Made by a program: the position numbers and the translations under genes
NCBI RefSeq assembly: GCF_013618625.1
Contig: NZ_JABRWO010000002.1
Span: 124,001 to 188,000, forward strand
From: Bremerella alba
GTDB lineage: Bacteria; Planctomycetota; Planctomycetia; Pirellulales; Pirellulaceae
Reading direction: 5' to 3'
DNA length: 64,000 nucleotides
Shown here: positions 28,285 to 39,004 of the stretch, piece after piece
How positions within the stretch are numbered: position 1 is the first letter of the stretch
Layout of the letters: every line of letters starts with the position of its first letter
Notes under the pieces: generated by a model
Seen by the model: only the letters and a program-made list of their open reading frames with translations
What the model was told of the DNA's origin: nothing
The model's database searches: none

Positions 28285-31200
28285 ATGCGAGCGATCGTGA
28301 TCTCCGCCTCTGCTGTCTGCTTCTTGTTATGCGTTGCCCCTCCATTGCAGGCAGCCCCACCGGAAGGTTATCTCCCCAAGGGAAATGATGGCCGGCAATT
28401 AAACCTCGACTTCGAGACCGGAACACTTCAAGACTGGTCGGCCCAAGGTGAAGCGTTCCAAGAGCAACCCATCGAGGGAGACACCATACATCGTCGTCGC
28501 AGTGACATGAGGAGCCGACACCAGGGCAAGTATTGGATCGGTGGATACGAACGTAAGCAAGACGAACCCACCGGCACACTCACCTCGGACTCGTTCCAGG
28601 TCACGCATCCCTGGGCGGCCTTTCTACACAATGGTGGATCCTTTGCAGAAACCCGAGTCGAGCTAGTGAGTGCCGCCAATGACAAGGTCTTTTACTCTAC
28701 GGTTGGTGAGAAGCGTGAGGACATGCGTCTGGTGGTCGTCGATTTGAAGCCGGTCGCAGGCAAGCAGATCTACATTCGCCTGGTCGACGAACACCGCGGT
28801 GGCTGGGGACATCTTAACTTCGACAATTTTCGCTTCTACGACGAAGCTCCGGCTAAACCGAAGCCTCCCCTTAAGCCGCTGGTTGCCGATGACTACCCAC
28901 ACGCAGGATTATCCGCTGAACAAGCAGCGGCGGCCATGCAACTGCCTGACGGATTTGCGGCAATCGTAAGTGCCGCCGAGCCTGAAGTCACGCAGCCGAT
29001 CGCGATGGCATTGGACGATCGCGGCCGACTCTGGGTGGCGGAAGCGTTTGAATACCCACAGCGTGCCCAAGATGGCGAGGGTCGCGACCGCATCTTGATT
29101 TTTGAAGACGACGACGGTGACGGCAAGTTCGATAGCCGCAAAGTCTTTTTCGAAGGCCTGAATCTGGTGAGCGGGCTGGAAGTCGGGTTTGGCGGCGTCT
29201 GGGTTGGTGCGGCACCCGACCTTTTATTCATCCCCGACGAAGACGGCGACGATGTGCCTGATAGCAAGCCGAAAGTGCTGCTCGACGGCTGGGGATATCA
29301 GGACACGCACGAAACGCTTAATGCTTTCATCTGGGGACCCGATGGTTGGCTTTATGGTTGCCATGGGGTGTTTACGCATTCCAATGTCGGAAAGCCTGGC
29401 ACCCCAGACTCAGAGCGACAGCGGATCAACGCCGGCATCTGGCGTTATCATCCGCTGCGGCACGAGTTTGAGGTCTTCTGCCACGGCACGAGCAATCCTT
29501 GGGGAGTCGACTTCAACGACTACGGCCAGGCTTTTGCCACGGCGTGTGTTATCCCGCATCTCTATCACATGATTCAAGGAGCCCGATACCAACGCCAAGC
29601 CGGTTCTCATTTCAATCCGCACACCTACGACGACATCAAAACAATTGCCGACCACTTGCATTACCTGGGTGCGACTCCGCATGGAGGCAACAGCAAGTCC
29701 GACGAGGCTGGCGGCGGACATGCTCACGCAGGAGCCATGATCTATCTGGGAGATCGCTGGCCAGAACAATACCGCGGCCAGATCTTTATGAACAACATTC
29801 ACGGCCAGCGTTTGAATGTCGATATCCTCCATCCGAAAGGGTCTGGATACGTTGGCAGCCATGGCCCAGACTTCCTGCTCACGCGAGATCGTGCTTCTCA
29901 GATATTGAATATCCGCTACTTGCCCGACGGAAATGCCTACATGATCGACTGGTACGACATGCAGGCATGTCATGACCGAAATGCGGCTGCGCACGATCGC
30001 AGCAACGGCCGGGTTTACAAAATCTGTTACGGCAAGAGTGAATCGGTCAAGGTTGACCTGCCCTGGAAAAGCGATCTCGAACTGGCCGAGCTAACTTTGC
30101 ACCCCAACGACTGGTACGTCCGCCACGCCCGAAAGGTATTGCAGTATCGGACGACTAGTGTTGATATCGCCCCGAACGCAATCTCCCGCCTACAAGAGAT
30201 CGCCGACACCCACGCTGACCCGACGCGCCGGCTAAGGGCCTACTGGGCACTGCACTCAATCGGCAAACTCGATTCCGAGCGAATCAATCAAATGACCAAA
30301 GATGCCAACCCGCATGTTCGCGGTTGGGCGATTCAGTTGGCGTTTGAGACCAACCACCAACCCTCGAAGTCATTCGCGAAAACCATGATTCGTTTAGCGA
30401 AAGAGGACCCCTCTCCTGTGGTTCGACTTTATCTTGCCTCGGCAGCTCAACGGATGTCGCTCGATTCAAGGTGGGAACTGCTCTCGGCATTGACCTCTCA
30501 CGCGGAGGACGCCCAGGACCATAATCTTCCCCTGATGTATTGGTACGCGGCCGAACCTCTGGCCGAAGCGGCACCTGAACGAGCTCTTGCATTGGGTCTG
30601 GCTGCAAACGAGTCGATTCCTCAGTTAGGCCAATTCATGCTACGGCGCATCGGCAGTGGTGACTCGAATAGCTCTCTAGCAACATTAGTCAAAGGGGTCT
30701 CCACGGTAGACGATCCGAACACCCAGCTCATATTTCTGAAAGCCATGCGTGCGGCTTTGGCTGGTCGGCGTCAAGTCGTCATGCCGCCGGAGTGGGACAA
30801 AGTTGGTGGCAAGTTGATGTCAAACGGCAACAGCGAGGTTGCCATCGAAGCGACCGGGCTCGGCGTGACTTTTGGTGATGCAAAAGCCCTGTCGCGAATG
30901 CGTCAACTAGCCCAAAATGAACTCGCGAAACCACGTTTGCGAACGGCTGCAATCGAAGCCCTGTTGGCTGCAGACGATCCCCATCTACCAAGCACATTAC
31001 AATCCCTCGTACCAAATCCCACCTATCGCGATATTGCGATCAAGGGTCTGGCTCAATACGATGACCTCCAAACGCCCGATAGTCTATTTGCTGAATATGC
31101 CCAGATGTCGCCGGGCGACAAGCGTTTGGCCCTGGCCACGTTGTGTTCGAGACCATCCTATGGAAAAGCGTTGCTCGCGACGATCGCCCATGGGGATATC

Positions 31201-32328
31201 CCTTCTAGTGATTTATCCGCCGATCTCGTTCGACAGTTGTCTAACCTGCAAGACATAGACATCAACACGCAGCTGAGATCAGTCTGGGGCTCAATTCGTG
31301 ATACTCCGGAAGAGAAAGCCCAGCTGATCGAGCATTACAAAAAGTTAATCGCCCAGAAGACGCTACCCCAGGCCGATATAGAACTCGGACGTGCCATCTT
31401 CGCCAAAACCTGTCAGCGTTGCCACACTTTGTACGGCGTTGGTGGAGCCGTCGGTCCCGATTTAACAGGCTCGAACCGAGCGAACCTCGACTATCTCTTG
31501 AGTAACATCGTCGATCCGAGTGCCGTGATGGCGAAGGAATACCAACCTTCGATCATCCTGCTCGAATCTGGTCGCGTACTGACAGGCATTGTTCGCCAAG
31601 AAGATGACAAGACGCTCATTCTAGAAACGGCCGAAGATGTCTTGCCCCTTCCCAAGGATGAAATTGAAGCACGTCGGCTCAGCGATAAGTCGATGATGCC
31701 AGACGACCAACTTCGACCATTTTCTGAACACGACGTTCGTTCACTGGTCGCCTATTTGCAAAGCAAAACCCAAACAGCGCTGCTGGCAACTTCAGAGAAC
31801 TCCGCTGATCTGTTCAACGGAACCGACCTGAAGGGATGGACAGGTGATCCCGCACTGTGGTCTGTCGAAGACGGGGAGATTGTCGGGAAGACAACCAAAG
31901 GCATTCCACAGAATAGTTTTTTAATCAGCGACCTTGCCGCAGAAAACTTTCGCTTGACCATGCAGGTGCGACTCGTGAAGAACGAGGGCAACAGCGGCGT
32001 GCAATTTCGCAGCCAGCCACTACAAGATGGTTCGGTCAAAGGATACCAGGCCGATATCGGGGCCGGTTGGTGGGGCAAGCTGTATGAAGAGCACGGCCGA
32101 GGCCTACTGTGGGAGAAATCCGGCCAGCGGCACTTGAAGCCAGATCAGTGGAACACTTACGAAATCAGCGCTCAGGGACCCGATATCAAGACACTTCTCA
32201 ATGGTCAGCCGTGTGTGCAACTCCAGGACCACGAAGGGGCCAAACGTGGCATCTTCGCTTTGCAACTTCACTCAGGAGGTCCGACCGAAGTCCGTTTCCG
32301 CAATTTGAAGTTGGAAATTCTTCCCTAA
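28285..32328 (+). CDS. Multidomain PVC-type heme protein: propeller, HEAT, cytochrome c, DUF1080
   Basis: 1347 aa secreted protein (signal about 1-22, ending PLQAAP). Residues about 30-190 form a beta-sandwich (LDFETGTLQDWSAQGEAFQE). Residues about 210-600 are the PVC membrane-bound-dehydrogenase beta-propeller (GFAAIVSAAEPEVTQPIAMA, MALDDRGRLWVAEAFEYP). An alpha-helical HEAT region spans about 600-980. A class I cytochrome c has heme site CQRCH at 1043-1047 and the GGAVGPDLTG and SGRVLTGIV marks. A C-terminal DUF1080 (3-keto-glycoside hydrolase/LamG-like) domain runs from about 1175 (LFNGTDLKGWTGDP). Proposed role is glycan oxidation or cleavage with electron transfer at the cell surface; this is inference. 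Confidence 0.88.
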   Translation: MRAIVISASAVCFLLCVAPPLQAAPPEGYLPKGNDGRQLNLDFETGTLQDWSAQGEAFQEQPIEGDTIHRRRSDMRSRHQGKYWIGGYERKQDEPTGTLTSDSFQVTHPWAAFLHNGGSFAETRVELVSAANDKVFYSTVGEKREDMRLVVVDLKPVAGKQIYIRLVDEHRGGWGHLNFDNFRFYDEAPAKPKPPLKPLVADDYPHAGLSAEQAAAAMQLPDGFAAIVSAAEPEVTQPIAMALDDRGRLWVAEAFEYPQRAQDGEGRDRILIFEDDDGDGKFDSRKVFFEGLNLVSGLEVGFGGVWVGAAPDLLFIPDEDGDDVPDSKPKVLLDGWGYQDTHETLNAFIWGPDGWLYGCHGVFTHSNVGKPGTPDSERQRINAGIWRYHPLRHEFEVFCHGTSNPWGVDFNDYGQAFATACVIPHLYHMIQGARYQRQAGSHFNPHTYDDIKTIADHLHYLGATPHGGNSKSDEAGGGHAHAGAMIYLGDRWPEQYRGQIFMNNIHGQRLNVDILHPKGSGYVGSHGPDFLLTRDRASQILNIRYLPDGNAYMIDWYDMQACHDRNAAAHDRSNGRVYKICYGKSESVKVDLPWKSDLELAELTLHPNDWYVRHARKVLQYRTTSVDIAPNAISRLQEIADTHADPTRRLRAYWALHSIGKLDSERINQMTKDANPHVRGWAIQLAFETNHQPSKSFAKTMIRLAKEDPSPVVRLYLASAAQRMSLDSRWELLSALTSHAEDAQDHNLPLMYWYAAEPLAEAAPERALALGLAANESIPQLGQFMLRRIGSGDSNSSLATLVKGVSTVDDPNTQLIFLKAMRAALAGRRQVVMPPEWDKVGGKLMSNGNSEVAIEATGLGVTFGDAKALSRMRQLAQNELAKPRLRTAAIEALLAADDPHLPSTLQSLVPNPTYRDIAIKGLAQYDDLQTPDSLFAEYAQMSPGDKRLALATLCSRPSYGKALLATIAHGDIPSSDLSADLVRQLSNLQDIDINTQLRSVWGSIRDTPEEKAQLIEHYKKLIAQKTLPQADIELGRAIFAKTCQRCHTLYGVGGAVGPDLTGSNRANLDYLLSNIVDPSAVMAKEYQPSIILLESGRVLTGIVRQEDDKTLILETAEDVLPLPKDEIEARRLSDKSMMPDDQLRPFSEHDVRSLVAYLQSKTQTALLATSENSADLFNGTDLKGWTGDPALWSVEDGEIVGKTTKGIPQNSFLISDLAAENFRLTMQVRLVKNEGNSGVQFRSQPLQDGSVKGYQADIGAGWWGKLYEEHGRGLLWEKSGQRHLKPDQWNTYEISAQGPDIKTLLNGQPCVQLQDHEGAKRGIFALQLHSGGPTEVRFRNLKLEILP

Positions 32329-32460
32329 TCGACTTCCTGATCGATTCTCCTTCAAAAAACTCCCTCGCTGTCGCACCCTCAACTTGCCAGCGAGGTAAGA
32401 TAAAGCATACGCTACGCGACTGTCCTGCCCTTTATTCTCTTCCCAGATAGACGACACGAT

Positions 32461-35400
32461 ATGACGACATTCTATTCTCGCGTCCTACTTTCCTTGACCT
32501 TTGTTTTGGCTACTGGAAGTTCTCTGCTGGCAGCAGATGAGCGATACCAGGTCTTGTTCAACGGTAAAGACCTTTCCGGTTGGAAAGGACTCGACAAGTT
32601 CTGGTCGGTCCAAGACGGCACCATCATAGGTGAAACAACTTCGGAGAATCCCACCAGCGGAAACACCTTTCTCATTTGGCAAGGCCCGCAGCTTGGCGAC
32701 TTCGAGTTCCGCGGCAAGGTCCGTTTCCAAGGCAACAACTCCGGTGTGCAGTACCGTAGCGAAATCGTTGATGCCGATAACTATGTTCTCAAGGGGTATC
32801 AAGCCGACTTGCATCCCCGCCAAGAATACTTCGGCATGCTCTACGGAGAAAAAACGGGCCGAGGCATTATCGCCACCCGTGGACAGCAAGTGGTGATCAG
32901 CGAGGACGGCAAAAAGAAAGTCACCAGCCAGGTCGGTGATAGCGAACTACTGACCGATGACGATTGGAACGACGTGCACATCGTCGCCGTCGGCAATCGT
33001 TTGATTCACCAGATCAATGGTATCACCACGGTCGATGTCACCGATAAAAGCAAGCAGGCCATGTTGCAAGGAGCCCTCGGTTTGCAGCTACACGCCGGGC
33101 CTCCGATGAAGGTCGAATTTCGCAACCTCCTGCTCCGCCAACTGAAGGGAGACGAAGCGCAAGCGGTCCTCTCCCAAGCAATCAAGTCCGGTACACCGAA
33201 CGACAAGTCCGCTTCTGTTGAGCCCACCGATGTGGCCCCCCAATCCAGTGAAGCCTGGCTTACCTCGCAACCGATTGCCAAGTGGATCTGGTCGAAGAAT
33301 TCTCCTGACGGCCACAAGCTGAACCTTCGCAAGACATTCGAAGTAAGTGGCAAGGTCAAAGCGGCTCGGCTCTATGCCACCTGTGACAACAGCATGAAGT
33401 TAATGCTCAATGGAAAGCCCATCAAAAGTACTAACCAGTGGCAAACACCAATTGAGTTGAACATCACCCAATCGCTTAAGCCAGGCAACAACGTCTTAGC
33501 CGTCGCAGGTGAAAACGAAGGTGGTATCGCTGCAATGGTGCTGAAGCTTGTCGTGGAACTCACCGATGGCACCAAGCAAACAATCGTTACGGACGAGAGC
33601 TGGAAGATCAGCGATTCCCAAGTCAAAGATTGGGAGCAGGTCGCTTTCGACGACACAAGCTGGAACAAGCCCACCATTAAAGGAAAATTAGGGGATGGCC
33701 CTTGGCGAATTCCGAACTACACCTCTCAAACACAAAAGGGGGAAGCCAAAGACCCGCTCAATCCGAAGAACATTCTCACCGCACCAGGCTTCGTCGTCGA
33801 TCACATATATACCGTTCCCAAAGAACAAGGCAGTTGGGTCTCGCTGACGACTGATCCCCAAGGACGTTTTTACGCCTGCGATCAAGGAGGAGCGGGACTG
33901 TTCCGAATCACCGTTCGTGAAGACTACGAGCCACTAATCGAGCCGGTCTCGGTCGACGCACTCAAGTCGATATCCGGTATTCAAGGGATGATCTGGGCCT
34001 TCGATAGCTTGTGGGTCCACCGCAACGGTGGGCACCTTTATCGATTGACTGACTCCAACGGCGACGACAAGCTCGACACGGCCGAAACGATTCCCGGCGG
34101 AACTGGTGGCGGCGAACATGGCAACCACGCGGTCATTGTTACCGAGGATGGAAGCGATCTTTACTTGGACGGCGGAAACCATGCTCCGCTAGGTAAGTAC
34201 AAGAATACACACGTCGCAACCTGGGACGAGGATCTGCTGCTTCCACGAATGTGGGATGCCAATGGACATGCTCGCGGAAAACTGGCCCCAGGCGGTTGGA
34301 TGACTCGTCTGAACGTCGACACGAAGGACCAAACGGTCTACACGATCGGCTTCCGAAATCAGTACGATATCGACAAGAATCGCTTCGGCGATGTCTTCAC
34401 ATTCGATGCCGACATGGAATGGGATTTGGGCCTGCCGTGGTACCGACCTACCCGCATTTGTCATGTGGCCAGTGGTGCAGACTACGGCTGGCGAAGCGGT
34501 TCCGGCAAGTGGCCAGCCTACTACGAAGATAGCGTTCCACCAGTGGTTGACATCGGCCCTGGCTCTCCGACCGGTGTGGTTTCCGGTAAGGGAACCGCAT
34601 TTCCGACACGATACCAAGATGCAATCTTCGCACTCGACTGGACCTTCGGCACGATCTACGCGATTCACTTGAAACCGCACGGAGCGAGCTACCAAGGTGA
34701 AGCCGAACCGTTTACCTTCGGTTCGCCACTGCCGGTGACCGATGCCATCGTTGGCCATGATGGAGCGTTATATTTCACCATCGGTGGCCGTGGTACCCAG
34801 TCGGCTCTGTTCCGTGTTCGCTACATCGGCGACGAGTCGTTAGAAGCCCCTAGCGAAATCGATCCGGCTGCGGCAGAGGCCCGCACGGAACGCCGACAAC
34901 TGGAAGCATTCCACGGAATCGAGGCGCCGGCAGCCGTTGAGTTTGCCTGGCCATTTCTTTCCAGCAAAGATCGCTTCCTGAGAAACGCCGCTCGCGCCGC
35001 GATTGAAAGCCAGCCAGTCGAAACGTGGTCTGCTTCGGTGTTGAGCGAACAAAACCCGCAAGCACACGTGACGGCGGCCGTCGCCCTGGCACGTATGGGC
35101 AACCAAGATCATCGTGCCCCACAGTTGGCAAGCTTGTTAAAGATGGATGCCAAATCGCTCGACAAAAGCGAGCTTCTCGGTCTGCTGCGTGCTTACTCTC
35201 TCACCTACATCCGACTTGGTTCTCCGACCGAGTCCGAGCGTACCCAGGTTATCGCTCAGCTCGATCCGTTGCTACCAGCCGGCGACCCCGACATCAATAC
35301 GGAACTAATTCGTGTGCTCACGTATCTTCGCGCCGACAGCGTAATCGCCAAAACGATGATGTTGATCGAGAAGCGTTCTGCGCCTGAGATTCCTGATTGG

Positions 35401-36222
35401 TCGACCCTTGCTACACGTAATGCCCGCTACGGCGGAACGGTGAATTCTCTCTTGAGCAATCACCCCCCAACACGCGAACTGGGCTACGCCTTCATTTTAC
35501 GAAACATGCGTTCTGGCTGGACCCTGAATCAACGCAAGGCGTACTTCACTTTTCTGAACGAAGCCGCCAAGGCCTCAGGAGGCGCCAGCTACCCTGGTTA
35601 TCTGACACGTATCCGCGACGAGGCGTTGGGTAACAGCACCGACGCCGAGCGTAAAGCACTCGAGGGGATCACCGGCGAAGACTTCAATCCTGTTCCCGAT
35701 TTCCCGATTGCCAAAATCGAAGGCCCCGGAAAACAGTACACGCTTGACTCAGCCATGGCGGCTGTGCGCGGCAAGCCTAACTTCGAACGCGGTCGATCGC
35801 TTTTCTTTAGCTCGACCTGCGGCAAATGCCATCGACTGGGAACTCTCGGCGGTAGCATTGGCCCCGACCTTACCAGTATCCCTCACAAGTTCGACCAGCG
35901 TTACCTTGTCGAGGCGATCGTCGATCCTAGCAAGAATATCTCCGATCAATACGGATCGTCGATCGTGTTGTTGGACAGTGGCCGAGTGATTACAGGCCTC
36001 CTCGTTGAAAATGACGAAGAGGTCACAATCTACCCCAACGAGCCCAATGCTGATCCGGTGAAGGTTTCACGAGACGAAATTGAAGACGTCCAATCGTCTC
36101 CTGTTTCCCAGATGCCCAAGGACTTGCTCAATCCGCTAAATCCGGAAGAAGTTCGCGACCTGATCAACTACCTGATGGCATCCGGCAATCCCAACGACAA
36201 GCGATACCGTCAAGGCAAATAG
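32461..36222 (+). CDS. Multidomain PVC-type heme protein: DUF1080, propeller, HEAT, cytochrome c
   Basis: 1253 aa secreted protein (signal about 1-24, TFVLATGSSLLAADE). Here DUF1080 is at the N-terminus (YQVLFNGKDLSGWKGLDKFW, to about 225). It is followed by a beta-sandwich resembling sugar-binding domains of GH2-type enzymes (ARLYATCDNSMKLMLNGKPI), a propeller (about 440-800), a HEAT-like region, and a C-terminal cytochrome c with CGKCH at 1120-1124 and LGGSIGPDLTS. Compared with the gene just upstream, the DUF1080 module has moved from the C- to the N-terminus. It starts 132 bp after the neighbour in the same direction. Probably acts on the same extracellular substrate. Confidence 0.88.
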   Translation: MTTFYSRVLLSLTFVLATGSSLLAADERYQVLFNGKDLSGWKGLDKFWSVQDGTIIGETTSENPTSGNTFLIWQGPQLGDFEFRGKVRFQGNNSGVQYRSEIVDADNYVLKGYQADLHPRQEYFGMLYGEKTGRGIIATRGQQVVISEDGKKKVTSQVGDSELLTDDDWNDVHIVAVGNRLIHQINGITTVDVTDKSKQAMLQGALGLQLHAGPPMKVEFRNLLLRQLKGDEAQAVLSQAIKSGTPNDKSASVEPTDVAPQSSEAWLTSQPIAKWIWSKNSPDGHKLNLRKTFEVSGKVKAARLYATCDNSMKLMLNGKPIKSTNQWQTPIELNITQSLKPGNNVLAVAGENEGGIAAMVLKLVVELTDGTKQTIVTDESWKISDSQVKDWEQVAFDDTSWNKPTIKGKLGDGPWRIPNYTSQTQKGEAKDPLNPKNILTAPGFVVDHIYTVPKEQGSWVSLTTDPQGRFYACDQGGAGLFRITVREDYEPLIEPVSVDALKSISGIQGMIWAFDSLWVHRNGGHLYRLTDSNGDDKLDTAETIPGGTGGGEHGNHAVIVTEDGSDLYLDGGNHAPLGKYKNTHVATWDEDLLLPRMWDANGHARGKLAPGGWMTRLNVDTKDQTVYTIGFRNQYDIDKNRFGDVFTFDADMEWDLGLPWYRPTRICHVASGADYGWRSGSGKWPAYYEDSVPPVVDIGPGSPTGVVSGKGTAFPTRYQDAIFALDWTFGTIYAIHLKPHGASYQGEAEPFTFGSPLPVTDAIVGHDGALYFTIGGRGTQSALFRVRYIGDESLEAPSEIDPAAAEARTERRQLEAFHGIEAPAAVEFAWPFLSSKDRFLRNAARAAIESQPVETWSASVLSEQNPQAHVTAAVALARMGNQDHRAPQLASLLKMDAKSLDKSELLGLLRAYSLTYIRLGSPTESERTQVIAQLDPLLPAGDPDINTELIRVLTYLRADSVIAKTMMLIEKRSAPEIPDWSTLATRNARYGGTVNSLLSNHPPTRELGYAFILRNMRSGWTLNQRKAYFTFLNEAAKASGGASYPGYLTRIRDEALGNSTDAERKALEGITGEDFNPVPDFPIAKIEGPGKQYTLDSAMAAVRGKPNFERGRSLFFSSTCGKCHRLGTLGGSIGPDLTSIPHKFDQRYLVEAIVDPSKNISDQYGSSIVLLDSGRVITGLLVENDEEVTIYPNEPNADPVKVSRDEIEDVQSSPVSQMPKDLLNPLNPEEVRDLINYLMASGNPNDKRYRQGK

Positions 36223-36307
36223 TCGCTTGCCACTCAGACCTTACCTTATTATTCGCCGGCACTAAGCCAGCGGCATTCCCTCCTGCGCCTCATCATGGAG
36301 AAATCGC

Positions 36308-38824
36308 TTGTCCCCTTCCAATTCTCCACCATCCTCGATCAGCACGATAGTTCATCTACGCTTTATCAGTCTTACCGCAATACTGTTTGCCGCTCTATCC
36401 GGTCTCCTACTAGCGGACGAAGAGAAGACTTCCAACAAGCCGCGTAGCATCAGCGGAATTTATCCGCACTTGGCCTACTGGAACGATCATGGTGAATGCG
36501 GCACCGGGGCAGTTGTGCCGTGGGCTGACAAGCTATGGGTTATTACCTATGGGCCTCACTACCCCAAAGGTTCCAGCGACCAGCTTTACTCGATAACACC
36601 AGATTTACAGATCGAAGCCTTCGCAGGAAGCGTAGGCGGTACCCCGGCCAATCGCATGATCCACAAGGAAAGCAATCAACTTCTGATTGGCCCGTATGTT
36701 ATCGACGCGAAAGCCAACATTCGCGTTATTACGCCCGATGCCATGCCAGGTCGCTTGACCGGCAATGCCCGGCACTTGTTCGACCCTGCCGGCAAGGCCT
36801 ATTACGCGACCATGGAAGAAGGCGTTTACGAGGTCGACATGGAAACGCTGGATGTGACCGAACTTTTTCAAGACGACCAGTCACACGGCCAAAATGTGGG
36901 GCCTGATCCGACCGCGCACGACGTACCTTTCGCCGCGCTTCCCGGTTATCACGGTAAAGGTCTCTACTCGGGGCAAGGCCGTCTGATCTACGCCAACAAC
37001 GGCGAAGCTTCAGGGCTCGCCCGATCTCGTCCCGATATCCCTTCCGGGTGTCTGGCCGAGTGGGACGGCAAGAGCCAAACCTGGCAAGTCATTCGTCGCA
37101 ACCAATTCACCGATGTCCGAGGTCCCGGCGATTTACTCGGCAACCCCAACCCCGAGACCGACCCTGTGTGGGCGATCGGTTGGGATCACCGTTCATTGCT
37201 ACTTATGCTGTTAGATCAAGGACATTGGCATACCTATCGACTTCCCAAGGCCTCGCACAGTTACGATGGAGCGCACGGCTGGAATACCGAATGGCCCCGC
37301 ATTCATGACATCGGCGAAGTGGATTTCGTCATGAACATGCATGGTATGTTCTGGCATTTTCCCAAAACCTTCACGCATGCCAATTCCGCAGGCATCGCTC
37401 CCCGTTCCACCTACTTGAAGGTGATAGGCGACTATTGCCGTTGGAACGATCAGCTTGTGTTCGGCTGCGATGACGCCGCCGCGAGCGAGTTCCTGAACAC
37501 TCGTCGAGCCAAGGGGAAAGTCGCCGGACCCGGCCAATCGCATTCCAATTTGTGGTTCACATCGACCGATATTCTCGACAAGCTCGGGGCCCCGATTGGA
37601 CGCGGAAGTGTTTGGCTAAACGACCCAGTGCAAGCTAATGTACCGTCCGATCCTTTCCTCTTTTCTGGTTTCGAGCGTCGTTCACTTTGCCTCTTCCACG
37701 ATGCCAAGACACCAGTAACCTTCACCGTTGAAGTCGACCAGGAAGGCAACAACCAATGGAACGAACTGACGACCATCACCGTACCCGTCGGCGAAAACAC
37801 TTGGCACGCATTCCCTCAAAATGAAACAGGCGTCTGGGTGCGTATCACAACAGATCAGGATTGCTCGCAAGCGACCGCTCAGTTCCAATATGCCAATCAG
37901 GACGTTCGCGACTCGGCAGCCGCCACAATCTTTCAAGGCCTTCGCCAGCCTGGTTCGAGTGATTACTCCGAAGGTATCGTTCGCGTTCGTGGCAATCGCC
38001 TGCAAACGATGGCCTTCGCGGCCACCCAGGTCGTCGACGGTCAGCCTGTCCACCACGGCTTCTACGAATTAGGTGCCGATCTGAAGCTGACAAATAGCCA
38101 AGATCAGACCGCATTTGAGTGGACGCATAATAACGCTCCCATTCCCCAAGGCGTTCTCACGTTCGACGAAGCCTCGATCCTTTATGTGGACGATGAAGGA
38201 AAACGCTGGCGTTTGCCCAGAAGCACGAAGGACGACACGGAAGATTTCGGCCCGCTACGAATCTCGCGAGAAGTAGCCACCGAGCGTGACCTCTTCAACT
38301 GCGGCGGCACGTTTTATGAACTACCTGCACGCAATGCAGATGGCATCGCCAAAATTCGTCCCGTTTGTAGTCACCCGTTCGCGATTCACGACTACTGCAG
38401 CTACCGCGGAATGATGATCTTAAGCGGCGTTGATGCGGACGCTTCCGGCGAGCACATCATTCGTTCTGAAGATGGTCGAGTCGCCGTCTGGGCTGGCGTG
38501 ATCGACGATCTGTGGAAGCTCGGTAAGCCGGTGGGCGTCGGAGGTCCATGGCATAACAGCCAAGTCGAAGCCGGCTCGCCTTCGGATGCTTATTTGATGA
38601 CAGGGTACGACCAAAAGTCGCTTACCGTTTCTACTGATGAGCCGACTGATATCCGCATCGAAGTCGATATCGATGGCACCGGCACCTGGCGAACCTACAA
38701 AACGCTAAGTCTCGCAGAGGGAGAAAGCAAGTCGCTATCGTTCCCCAAAGACTTTCAGGCATACTGGGTCCGCCTGGTATCTTCCCACGACGCGACTGTC
38801 ACCGGCCAGCTGACCTACAAGTAG
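36308..38824 (+). CDS. Secreted propeller-like protein of unknown function
   Basis: 838 aa. The TTG start at 36308 is supported by GGAG eight bases upstream; no ATG is available in frame. A signal peptide follows (FISLTAILFAALSGLLLADE). The chain is rich in Trp/Tyr/Gly/Asp beta-strand repeats (VVPWADKLWVITYGPHYPKG, VWAGVIDDLWKLGKPVGVGG), suggesting a seven-blade-type propeller over the first 430 residues and two related C-terminal beta domains (the GGPWHNSQVEAGSPSDAYLM and RGSVWLNDPVQANVPSDPFL segments are alike). I do not recognise a catalytic motif. Its position 85 bp after the DUF1080 heme protein suggests the same export programme. Confidence 0.7.
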   Translation: MSPSNSPPSSISTIVHLRFISLTAILFAALSGLLLADEEKTSNKPRSISGIYPHLAYWNDHGECGTGAVVPWADKLWVITYGPHYPKGSSDQLYSITPDLQIEAFAGSVGGTPANRMIHKESNQLLIGPYVIDAKANIRVITPDAMPGRLTGNARHLFDPAGKAYYATMEEGVYEVDMETLDVTELFQDDQSHGQNVGPDPTAHDVPFAALPGYHGKGLYSGQGRLIYANNGEASGLARSRPDIPSGCLAEWDGKSQTWQVIRRNQFTDVRGPGDLLGNPNPETDPVWAIGWDHRSLLLMLLDQGHWHTYRLPKASHSYDGAHGWNTEWPRIHDIGEVDFVMNMHGMFWHFPKTFTHANSAGIAPRSTYLKVIGDYCRWNDQLVFGCDDAAASEFLNTRRAKGKVAGPGQSHSNLWFTSTDILDKLGAPIGRGSVWLNDPVQANVPSDPFLFSGFERRSLCLFHDAKTPVTFTVEVDQEGNNQWNELTTITVPVGENTWHAFPQNETGVWVRITTDQDCSQATAQFQYANQDVRDSAAATIFQGLRQPGSSDYSEGIVRVRGNRLQTMAFAATQVVDGQPVHHGFYELGADLKLTNSQDQTAFEWTHNNAPIPQGVLTFDEASILYVDDEGKRWRLPRSTKDDTEDFGPLRISREVATERDLFNCGGTFYELPARNADGIAKIRPVCSHPFAIHDYCSYRGMMILSGVDADASGEHIIRSEDGRVAVWAGVIDDLWKLGKPVGVGGPWHNSQVEAGSPSDAYLMTGYDQKSLTVSTDEPTDIRIEVDIDGTGTWRTYKTLSLAEGESKSLSFPKDFQAYWVRLVSSHDATVTGQLTYK

Positions 38825-38856
38825 TCGCTAACGCTTGTGCTCAGCATAACAGTGCA

Positions 38857-38883
38857 CCAGCGGCAAATGCCTTACGCCGCTGG
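38857..38883 (+). terminator. Hairpin after the secreted propeller gene
   Basis: CCAGCGGC pairs with GCCGCTGG around an 11-nt loop, 33 bp after the stop. No T tract follows, so it may be a Rho-dependent end or an mRNA-stabilising hairpin. Confidence 0.4.
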
Positions 38884-39004
38884 CGCTGGAATAAGGATTC
38901 AGGAATTTTCTGTAATTCGTCGCCCCCTAACTTGAATGTGACGCACCACCCGGCCAAAATGCGGACGTCTTGGATAGACGATCTCTTCTGCAAGATGGCG
39001 TGGG

